From contig CAZTXB010000003.1 in assembly GCA_964617955.1 (NCBI GenBank), forward strand, positions 175,016 through 239,015: a DNA stretch of 64,000 nucleotides, read 5' to 3'. The position numbers and the translations under genes were made by a program. This document shows, piece after piece, positions 17,501 to 29,500 of the stretch. The first letter of the stretch is position 1; the number at the start of each line of letters is the position of its first letter. The notes beneath the pieces were generated by a model. The model saw only the letters and a program-made list of their open reading frames with translations. It had not been told where the DNA came from and ran no database searches. The stretch is from JABWCE01 sp964617955. GTDB taxonomy: Bacteria; Bacteroidota; Bacteroidia; NS11-12g; UBA9320.

Positions 17501-20500
17501 CGTTAGCAGAAGTTGCAGTTAAAGTTACCGTATAAGTACCGGCCGTTGGATAGGTATAGGTTGGGCTTGTAGCGGCTGATGCATTGCCATTTCCAAAATT
17601 CCAGGCATAAGTACTGCCTCCTGTGCTGGTATTGGTAAACGAACTGGCGAAACCTAAACAAACATTGGCCGCATTAAATCCTGCTACAGGATTTGGATGT
17701 ATGGTCACTTGTTTGATTACAGAATCGGTACATCCGTTAACCGAAGTAACTTTCAATTTTACGTTGTAAGTTCCTGCAGCGGCATAGGTATTGCTTGGGC
17801 TGATAGAAGTCGAGGTATTTCCATCTCCAAAATTCCAGGCATAGCTTGTTGCACTGTTAGATGAATTGCTGAAACTGGTAGAGAATCCAATGCAATTGTT
17901 AGAGGTGCTGAAAGCAGCTACAGGTTTTGTAAACACACTCACCGTTTTGGTAATCGAATCCTTGCAACCGAAAGATGAGGTTGAAACCAATTTTACATCG
18001 TAGTTCCCTGCACTGGCAAAGGATTTGGTATAGCTGGCTGAGGTGGTTGTACTGGTGGTAGCATCACCATAGCTCCACAACAAGGAGGCATAGTTGCTAG
18101 ATGAATTGGTAAAGGAAGTCGCTCCAGGGAAGCAAACATTGGTTGCGGTAAAGGCCGGGGTTGATCGGATATTGAAGACCACTGTTTTAGTGATGGAGTC
18201 CTTAAATCCACCCGGTAGGGCAATTCTGAATTTAACAGAATAGGTGCCTGGACTGTTGTATTTATGTCTGGCATGTTGAACATTTGAAGTGCTGCCATCG
18301 CCAAAATTCCAGAAGAAGGTAAGACCCGATCCTGCACCACAGGCATAAACAGTATTATCGACAAAGATGGCCGAATCACCCTGGCACTTCAAGGTAAAGG
18401 TGAAAGAAGGGGTTGGCGTAGTAGCTACAATTACAGATTTAACGCTTGAATCCTTGCATCCCAAATTACTGGTCGCAATCAAGGTTACACTGTAGGTTCC
18501 ACTTGATGAATAGGTTTTATTTGGAACACTGGAGGTGCTGGTGGTTCCATCGCCAAACTTCCAGAGATACGTTAAGGTACCCGAGCTTATGGTTGATGAA
18601 TTGGTTACCGGCATAGGATCATTGAAACAATGGTTGCTGGCGGTATTCACTACATTGGGTTTTGGATTGGTCTTAACCTTTAGTGCGTTACTTACTCCAC
18701 TTGGGCAGCCTGTACTTTGAGCCAACCTACGGTAATAGGTAAGCGTGAGGATAGATCCCGGTGTGAGGGTTGAAGAGGTCGCCCCGCTGATATTTGACCA
18801 GTTGATACTATCGGTTGACGATTCCCATTGGAAGGTGTAAGTTCCCGGTCCACCTGAAGGCGCAGTAACCTGGGTAAAGGCTGCAGGGGCAGTTCCGGCA
18901 CAAATGGTTTGACCGGCTGCAATGCTTCCCCCGGCAATAGGAGAGAACAACTTTATTTTTATACCATTGCTTCCCACCGAGGCACAAACCCCTGAGGTAA
19001 CCAAAACGCGGTAGTATAAAACGGCGGTTACATTGGTTGGGGTATAGGAGTTGCCTGTTTGTCCCGAAATATTACTCCAGGAAGTGGAGTCGGAAGATTG
19101 TTGCCACTGGTAAGTATAAGTTCCAAAACCTCCTGTAGGATTGGTAGAAAACGCGAGTGGAGTTCCCGTTCCATTAAGACAGATGGTCTGAGCTGAACCA
19201 ATGGTTCCGGATGTTAAAATTGGGTTTACGGATATGGTCACGGTGTTGGAATAGCTTGGACCACATCCTGATGTAGTCATGGCCATTCTGCGGTAGTAAC
19301 GCGTAGCAGTGAGGGTACCCGGTTGATAATCCAACCCTGTTGACCCGCTGATGTTTGTAAAATCCACATTGTTTGCCGAAGACTGCCACTGATAGGTATA
19401 GGGAGCCTTACTACCTGAAGCCAGGGCCGAATTTGTAATTAAGGTTGGCGTGGAGTTATAGCAGATAGTTTGATTAGCGTTCACTGTTCCACCAACTAAA
19501 GGTGTAAGGATATTAATGGTTCTCGCAGAACTGTCCTTGCAGCCTTGAGCTGAAGTGGAAATAATCTTAACTGAATAAGACATTCCGCCAACGGCATAAC
19601 TCTTGCTGGTAGTGTTGCCTGTGCCATTGCTTCCGTCGCCGAAGCGCCATGTGTTTGAACTAATGGTGGAACCCGTCACTGTGGATGTGCTGGTGAAGTT
19701 CACAGAGTTGCCAAAACAAGTATCTGAATAGGTAAAGCTTGGTTTTGGCATAGAGAAAATATTTAATGTTCGACGTGAAGTATCATTTCTTCTGTCGCCA
19801 TCTAAAACAAGATTCGAGGTGGCCCTAATATTATAGGTTCCGCCATTCAAACTATTGAATGAACTTGTGAATGTGTATTGCAACGTATCAAGTGGAGCAA
19901 TAGGACCGGCAACGACTTCGTTGGCGTTTTGGGATACAGAACCGGTAATATTGAGATTCACCGGAATATTAGAAGCGGCAGAAGTTCCTAAATTTCTCAA
20001 AGTAATGGTAACGGTGGTGGTGGCTTTACCGCAAGTATTGCTTAAAGGCATGCGAATACCTACCAAGGTCATATCGTTCACAAGCACCTCACTTGAGCCA
20101 ATGGTTGGGGCCATGGTGCTCCTCATTAAATTACTGTAGTCGTCACTTACATTGGCCAGAGGAGTGGCTTTACCCGCAACCTTCAATTTTTCATTGTTGG
20201 TATTGATTAAAGTAAGGTTGCCATTGTCAGGATCGGTAAACAATTTCGATGGATCAATCTGATCTGCGGCAGTTCCGGTATTCAAATTAATAGAGTTTAA
20301 ATCCGTCATGCCATTGAGTTTCCAGTCGGTAAAATTGTAATCTGAGAAGTTCCATAAACCTACAGGATTGCCAGTCAGGTTGCTTAGCAAATTAAAGTTA
20401 CTTGCATTGGTTTGCCAACCGGTTTGGAAGGTAGTGATCACATTTTGGTTACCAATGGCATAGTGCTTTCCTGTTCCCCCGCTTCTCTCATTCATAAAAA

Positions 20501-23500
20501 TATTGTTTCTGGAATCCACGATGGAGATATAACTGGAAGTAACAAAATTATTTCCTCTCAGATAACCGAACGACGACTGCACACCTGAACTAGCTGTACC
20601 TCTTATATAAATGGAGTTATAATAAGAGTTAACCCTGAAATTACCTGAGGCACTTTGCCAAATACCAATAAACATTGGACTGTTGGTTTGGTCCTTACCC
20701 AGACTAATTTGATTATTTTGAATGGTAACCGCATTTTGAGGAGACGAAATGCTCACACCAACCACTGTTGGCGGGGCAGCAATATTTGTCAGAGTAGATG
20801 CATTCGAAATATTGTAAATTCGGTTGTTTTTTATCATGAGGTTATTAGATCCATTCATTCCTATACCCACTGCGCTGGTTGACACAGTCCCGTTGTTGAG
20901 GGCGCTGAGGTTGTAGATGGTGTTGTTGGCAATCATTCCTCCAAAGTTACTAGAGGTAACTCCAATTCCAGTAATAGCAGTAGGTGCAATAATGGCTACA
21001 CTGGAGCTGTAGGTTGACAAATTAAACAAGCGGTTATTGGTAATGGTAGGGGGCGTGGTGCTTGTGTTGAATATTCCGCGCAAGGTGATTCCTGCTTCTG
21101 TACCATATGAAGACATGTTGGCCACCACATTGTTGTCGATAAGCACACTCATTGCGCTACTCGATGCCATCTGACTTTGAATACCTATCAAGCTTCCGGT
21201 TCCTGAATGCTGAATGCTGTTGGCGGTGCTCATTGATCCAACTGTGTTGTTTTTGATGGAAACCATTCCATTGGACACAAATATGCCAACAAAAGTTGAA
21301 GCTACGCCTCTCATGTTGAGGTTGATGCCCTGTACCATGTTGTTTTCCAAATTACAGCTTCCGTTTGACTGAAATGTTATTCCATTTTGTTGGCCTCCAC
21401 CGGATAAAACAATTGAGTTGAGGTCTGATGGTGAGCCAACAAGATTGTTCTCAATGTTTGCACTCACGTTGTTTTGGACAAATATTCCTGTAAAAATCGA
21501 ACTGCTTCCTACATTAGGTCGTCTGATGTTTTGGATGGTATTGCCCTTAATTTCTGAGCTATTGTATAAAGAACCACTGGTAAATGAAATACATCTCAGA
21601 TCCACATTGGCGTTGTTCACCCATGGGCTTCCACCACAGTTTTTAGCCGACCCTCCAAAATAATTGTTGTTGAGCTTATGGCCGCCGGAGTGAAACTGCG
21701 CTTCCATATAGATGCCATATTGAAACGCAAAGGCAGGAATACTGTGGCTGCGATAGAAATGGTTGTTTATAATCTTCCAATTGTTTCCGTTACCTACGTT
21801 GCTCAACCATATGCCATATTGGGTAAAGTTTGAGATTTCGTTGTCCATCAATACATTGGCGTGATTTTCCTTGCCCACATCTCCAAAGCTGTATAGGTGA
21901 GTAATAGGCATGCCGGCAGGAAATATGCCGGTTCTGTCATGCTCAAACAAGCAATTTGAAACGGTATCAAAACTATTCCCGTTCAATTTATTCGAAGTGC
22001 TGAATTGAACACTTGCTGCGGAAAGCGATATGTTACCACTTTCAATAATGAGGTTGTGCAACCTGTTGTTAGTGGCTTCATTAATGAACAAGAAAACCTG
22101 TCCACCCGTATTCGAGTTTCTGAATCTTAGTTTTCTATCCGTTGCAGCTCCATTAAAATCGGGCACTCCAGTGAATTTTACCCGGTCCGTACCTTCCAGT
22201 CTTATCATGGTCGCTGCATTCCCAGAAAGCAATCTTTCGCCTGTTGTGAGAGAGTCAGGACGTATGGTAAGGGTAAAGGTTCCGTTTCCATTGTCGCCCA
22301 ATTCATTAAGGGTCACCGTACCGGGTTCATTGGTATTGGAAGAAATCACTGCAGTAATATCTCCGCCAAGAGAAACTGAATTTAAGTATTCGAAAAGTCC
22401 GCCCGTACCAGATAGGCTTGTATAGGTTTTACCCGCGCCTACCCTGAGCTTAGTACCGGCTGCCAATGCATTAACAATTCGGTATGACATTGGATTCACC
22501 GGGTTAACTGACACGGTGCTTACATCCGAAGCCACGGCATACAAACCATTGGAGATGATATTTCCGGCATTGTCAGCGGCTACCACAAAGTAGCGGATGG
22601 TATCGCCAACGCTTACACCTCCAAGAGTTGTATAGCTGATGTCAAAACCAGCCATTGCATTGGTGGAACTTCCTGAGAGTGAAGAAGCCGCAGATGAATA
22701 CCAGGTACCGCTATTTTTGTTAAAATAAATTCTTGGAATTCCTGAACCTGTCATGGGTATCCCAACATTATCCGTAATTCTCACGTTAGCTAAGGTTCTG
22801 TTGCCGCTCGTGTTACTTCCATTGGTAAGCGGATTGAAGGTGATAACAGGTGCAAAGGCATCCGAAGACAAACTGAAGTTACCGGAGTGTGCTCCAATAT
22901 CATAGGGCGTTCTGCTTGATCTTAAATTTCCATCAAAGTCAACCGTAGTGCTTACATCTGAAGACCCTTGGCCTTCAACAGGGTTTGAGCTTGAAAGTCT
23001 TAAATCAACTGCAAAAGCAGCGCCGGTAGCGTCCACAAAATTAGGATTCACGCTGGCACTGTTTAAGTCTAAGCCTGTAGCCAGTTGCCAACTTGAGGCA
23101 CCTGATAAGGTGGTATAATCGCCTGCCACTGCAATATTATTACCAACAAATCCTCCGGCACCCGGAGCATACAAAATATTATTATTGGAATATATCAAAG
23201 TAGGACTCGCCAATTGCAAGGCATAATTTTTACCCGTAGCACTGCCTGTATTGTTAATGGCATTCACAAAAATGTTGTTTTTAAGGTTCATTCGGGTTGT
23301 TGTGGTGGAATAGGGATATCCGGCCGGTAAACTAAAGGCCGCACTTGTCGAGGATCCACTCGAAGGTGACCCACCAAGATATATGCTGTTATGATAATAG
23401 TTAACATTTGAATTGCTAAATATTTGCGATATCCCGTAAACATTATAAGGTCCGGTAAAAGCGTTTCCTGAAGAGTCGATTCCGATTCGGATCATGTTGT

Positions 23501-26500
23501 TTTCAAAGGTGGCCACATAACCCCAATTGTAAATTCCATACATGGTACCTGCGCCACTGGTGCTCAATTTTAAGCTATGCACATTGTTTCTGCTTGCCAC
23601 ACTTGGAGTGATGCTAGAGGTTGTGTAGTAAAATATTCCGGCAATGTTCACCGGATTCGAAGTGGCAGCATTGGTTTGGCTAATAGAGTGAACTGTATTT
23701 TGGGTCAAGTTACCTAAAAGTCCGGCTCCATAATAATTCAACCCTATCATTCCCATTGAGGTAACGGTACCTGAAGAAATGGTCATCGACCTTAAGCTGG
23801 AAACGGTATTTTGAGAAACCTTGATGTTAGAATTGGTCAAGATATTGATTCCTATCATTTGACCCGAGGTGGGGGTGGCACTAACATATTGCAAATCGGA
23901 AACAGAATTATTGGAATATTCGGAAAGCGGTTGATTGCTCTGCGAAAATATTCCCTGAATACCGGTAGCAGCGCTAAGTGCTGTTGTGTTTGCAGTGCTC
24001 GATATGAAATTTTTAACCGAATTGCCTTTCACCATATTTAAACCACTGGTTAGTGCTATACCCACCATACAATGTGTTCCAACATTGTCCATATTTCTAA
24101 AACCGGCTATCTTGTTGTTTAATATATTTTGAACGTTTCCGGAAGAACCAACCACGATCCCGGCCACAGCTGCTGCAGTGGTAGAACCTGTTGCTCTGGA
24201 CAAGGCAGTGAGCGATTGTACGGTATTATTAACTACGTTTAATTCACCGGTACCCCCGGTTATGATAATTCCACGCACGGCAGTACTTGTGAAGACAGTG
24301 CCTCCTTTAGAATTTAAATTGGCAATGGTGTTGTTGCTTACCGTTAATTTAAAGGCAGTGGTACTGGTAATCCCTATCAAACCCATGTCTCCGTCGGCCA
24401 GAATGCTGTTCGGGGTAAATAAATCACCGATGGTATTTCCGACACTTCCTCCTACATCCACTACACCCCCACCGGATAAATTAATCCCAACAAATTGGGT
24501 AGCTAAAGTCCCGGTATTGGTAAAGTATATATTTTTTATGGTATTGCCTTGTATGGAAACCCCATCCTGGGTACCTGCCGACACCAAAATACCGGTAAAT
24601 ACTGACAATACACTGTTCTTCCAGGCCGAACCTCCTGCATTTGGCGCGCCTCCGCCAATAAAATTCCCACTGATGGTATCACTGTTTGAAACAATGCCCG
24701 GACTAAAGTTTATAGACGTTTGGGAAGCTGTAGCCGCTGCCGAATTTTTCCAGTAAAAATGGTTATTGAGTATGCGCCATCTGTTTCCTGCTCCATTGGC
24801 CACACAGGTAATACCAAAATTTGTAAAATTGTAGATTTGACATTCGCTTATGGTGATGTTATCGTTGAGCAGGAAGGGCAAAATAGCCGTTGGTGTTTGC
24901 CCAAGTGACTGAATTCCATTGGTCATACCCGTTCCGTTCGTTGCTCTGATATGGCATCTATTAAAGGTATTGTTGTCGTTACCTGTAACAATTCCTGTAG
25001 AGTTTATTAATACAGCCGTTGGATTTCCTTCCAACACACAATTTTCTATCAAGTTAAAGGTAGCATCATTTTGCAGGGTAATGGCTGGTGTAGATCCCGT
25101 GCATTTGATAAATAACAAAGTATCTGATGTGCTGCCACCGGCAGGAATTCCTGAAATTTTTACCCTATCGGCTCCATTTAAGCGAATCATACCACCTGTT
25201 CCGGTACCAATAACCTGAACCCTTCCTGACGAGGGTCTGATGGTAAGGGTGTAGCCACCTGAACCTGTTTCATTCCATTGGTTCAAGCCAACAGCACCTG
25301 TCTCGCTTAGGTCGCTGGTGATTTCAACCACCGTATTGGCAGATAATCCTGTATTGTTGATGGCTTCGAATAAACCGGTACCAGAAGCAGTCAAAGAGGT
25401 AAAGGGCTGACCTGTTCCAACCTGAATAGTGGTTGAGAGCGTGGCAACAATGGTATAGGCATTTGGCGTCGTTGGAGGGGTTGAGACTGAATTGACATTG
25501 GAAGCGATGGCGAACATGGCATTAGAAGCGATATTCGCAGCACTGTCTTGCGCCAAAATGTAATAGTTTATGATGTCAGAGGTAGAAAGCCCTCCTAAAG
25601 TGGAGGCGCTAATCGTAAACGACCACATTCCGTTTTGTAAATTACCAGAAGAAAGCGTACCTGGAGAAGACGAATAAGATCCGGTGCTTTTTTTGAAGTA
25701 AACTCTGGGCGCATTAGCCGAGCTTGAAAGTGGCATTCCTTTATTATCAAGAATATTGACTAAAAAAGTTCGGTCACCAGTTGAACTGGTGTTAAACAAA
25801 GGCATATGGTTGATAGTTGGCGGAAGGTTATCAGTTGAAATGGTGGAATTAGACGCATCTGCTCCAATATCGCTCGGACTTAAACTAGCCCTGCTTTGTC
25901 CGTCATAATCTGTCAGAGTATTGGATAAAAAAGGATCTCCGGCGCCTTCCGCAGGATTGTTGCTATTAAGGTGCATGTCAACCGTAGAGCTGCTTCCTGA
26001 AGCTGCAACAAAACCCGGATCCACCGAGGCACTTTGACCATCAAGTAAAGTTGAAGCACACCAACCGCCTGTTCCTAATAAACTGTTGTAAGCGGTTGTG
26101 TTAATGATACCCACTGCCCCATTGGTTGAAGGGGCATATAAGAGGTTATAATTTGAAAAGATTCTTCCATTGCTGATAATGCGAATGCAGGCATTTCGAC
26201 CGCTGCTGCTGTTAGCGATGTTGTTATAGAAAATGTTGTTCCTCAAATTAACAGTCTCAGTGCTTGTAATGGTACTAAGGAATTCCATACACGCGGTATT
26301 GGTAGTTCCGGCAGATGCTCCACCCAAATAGATGGAGTTATGGTAGTAATTAGACGATGTGCTCACCCCATGAACGATTCCTTTAATGTTATAAGGTCCT
26401 GTGATGTCATTTCCCGTTGAATCGACTCCCAATCGTATCATATTGTTTTGGAAAGTGGCAATTCCGGAGCCCATATAAATACCGGTCATCAGTCCTATAC

Positions 26501-29500
26501 CTGTTGTGTAAAGTTTAAAACTGTGAATAAAATTGCCATCAACCATTGAGTTATTGCCAAAGGTTGAAGCAGTGAGATAGTATATTCCCAATATACCCGA
26601 AGCGGTGGTAGGGTTGTAATTTTCTAAATTATAAATTTGGTTTCCGGTAATGATTTTATTAGCAGAAGCACTGGCAATATAAATCCCTATGATAGAACTG
26701 GAGGTAGTAGTTCCTGTGCTTGTACTTCTTGACCAAATGTTGCGAATTTTATTGTTTCTGATAAAGGTATTTGTTGAAGCCGTATTTATCCCTATGATTT
26801 GGTTGGATGACAAAGCAGAAGCCGAAAAATTTTCAAAGGTATTGTTGAGTATGGTTGCCGTTAAGGAGGTGCCATAGTAGATTCCCTGAATACAAGCAGA
26901 GGTTGTAGTAGATGCTGAAGTGCTGGAAGTATAAATTCCACTCACGACATTATTGGTTATATCGGTTACACTGCCTATATAAATACCGAGAACAGCCGTT
27001 GAGGCAGCGGCAGTGGATACCATATTCCTTATTTCATTGGCATCTAATACGGTGCCGGCCGTAGAACTGTTGTAAATTCCAATAATAGCTGCAGAGGTGG
27101 TTGTACTTGTACTTGGCGCACTTGAAAATAAACCATTGATTTTGTTTCGCTTAATGTTTCCTATTCCGGAGAAGTTTGCCAAACCTAGAATCCTCGTTTG
27201 ACCAGTCGTTGAGGTACTGTTTAAGGCATCTGAACCATTGATACCTCCAATGGTGTTATCCAGAATGTTCAGATTGGCGGAGCCGGACTGGTTTATAATT
27301 CCTACCAAGCAGGCAGAGGTGGTGGAACCTGCGTTAGCAATATTCGTCGTAAAAGACCTGATCGTGTTGTTTGTAATAAACACTATGGAGCCTCCAGTAT
27401 TCACAATGCCTCTAATGGCACCTGTAGTTCCTGTGCTGTGGTCTTGGGTAATATTGGCGATGAGATTATAGCTTATGACCATATCTCCCGAAGATGAAGA
27501 GGAAATACCAATCATAGGATTATTCCCCTTGGAAGAAATACTTCCTGAGGTAGCTGCATCTCCAATGGTATTTCCCTTACCAGGAGCTCCTCCAACAATC
27601 ATTGAGCCACCGGCTGGGTTAATTCCCATAAAAGTTGCAGTGTTGGATACGTTTAGAAAGCTGATATTCTGTATAATGTTATTCTGAACTAAAGTAGGTG
27701 TTCCCAAACTGCTTGTGATGCGAATTCCTCCCATGGTTGTGGAGGTTGAATTCATATAGAGCGGAGATCCACCGCAATTGGCCATTGAACCGCCGATAAA
27801 GTTACCGCTAATCACATTGGCTATAGAGTTGGCTGTTGTTCCGGGGGTAAAGTTTATGGCCGTCCACGAGGTACTTGTGTTACCCTGTGGCAAACCGCTC
27901 ACAAGAATAACACTGTCGTATAAACTGTTGCCTGTTATGCTCCACTTTTCACCATTGCCTAAGGAACTGGCTATATTGATACCAAAATTCAAAAAGGAAT
28001 AAATTTCGTTGTTTGAAATGGTATTGTTATCGTTTTGAAATAGTAGATTAGAGGCTGGATTTGAGGTAATTCCTGAGGCCAGGGTAGTATTCCATGCCGT
28101 TCTGGTTATTAAATTATTTGCAATGGTATTGCTGTCGTTACCCCAAAATCTTGTGGAAGATCCAAGAAAAATCGCACCACTGGTTGACGTGGTGTTTGCC
28201 GAGCGAATCTCACAATATTGAATGGTGTTCCGAATGGCGTCATTTTGTAAGGTAAACACAGTACCGGCAGTATTGGTATTGGAAAAGAAGAGCTGTCTGG
28301 AGGTACCTGTGCCACCGGGGCGTCCGTCGAAGGTAACCCTTCTGGTGTTGTCGAGAATGAATAAAGCAGAGCTGCTGTTTCCACTAATCACTAGATTGGT
28401 TGCAGCCGCTGAAGGTCGTATGGTTAATGAAGGATTTGAATTTACGGTACCGCACACATTGGCATTAATGCTGGCAATAGTGATGGGGAAGGTTTCAACG
28501 GAGCTGTTGTAATTGCTTTGCAACTCCAAAGTCACGTTGCCATTGACTCCACTCATTAGACAAGAATCTATGGCACTTTTTAGGCTCGCAAATTTTCCTG
28601 TTGGCCCCACACTGTAGGTGCCGGAAAATGGAGTAGGGGTTCCTACCATATTCATGGAGGTAACCATGGTGTCGTTTAGTACATTTCCGTCGGATGACAA
28701 ATTGCTATAGGCTTTTACATTTAATACACCCTTCCAGGAGGAGGTGTTTAAACTGGTCATATGAATAGTATCACAGGCTCCCACGGCAAGGCCACGGGTA
28801 AACGTCTTGTTATACGTACCGGAGCCTACCCCTGAGAGGGTCATCACCACAGGAATAGAGGTACTTGAAGAAATGGCTGTGGTGCCCAAATTGCTTATTC
28901 TCACAACAAACGGATCCGGATTCCCTCCACAAATATTGGTAGGAGATACCAGGGAGGCGATGCCTACGTCGTTGCTTGTGGTACTCAAGCTTATGGTATA
29001 GTCTTCTGCTTCCCCGTAGGTTTGATCGTCGCAAGCCGGATTAGAGCCGGTAGGACAACCGGAAGGTCCATATCTTGAACGAACCCTTAAGCGGGTGGTT
29101 GTGGCAGACCCACTCGTAGGGATGGTAAATGTAAAATTGGTATAAGAGGCGGTGTTGTTAGGAACTTGCCCTGTTGTGTTACATCCTGTAGGGTTTAACC
29201 ACTCATCCGCATCGAGAAAATCATTGTCTCCATTTAAGTCGATGAAGAAAAACATATTGACAGCATAGGTTGGACCAGTGGTAACCCCAAAAGTATATTG
29301 GGCACCTTTAACCAGAGTGAACATGGGACTTGAGCTTAACAAAGTGTAATAACTTGTCGCTCCCTTACAACCTTGATTTCCAACCCCACTAGGCACGTGA
29401 GCCCTGTCGTAAACCGTTACACCACAACTCGATGTAATCTTCATGGCATTGACTGCCATAAAATACGTTGTACAATAAGTTTGGCCTGTATAAGGCGCGT

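Noticed and set aside
24178..24756. 192-codon open frame on the plus strand, opposite the giant gene
   Set aside because: It lies entirely antisense to strongly patterned coding sequence rich in Ser/Thr/Asn, which produces few stops on the other strand; the product has no family pattern.
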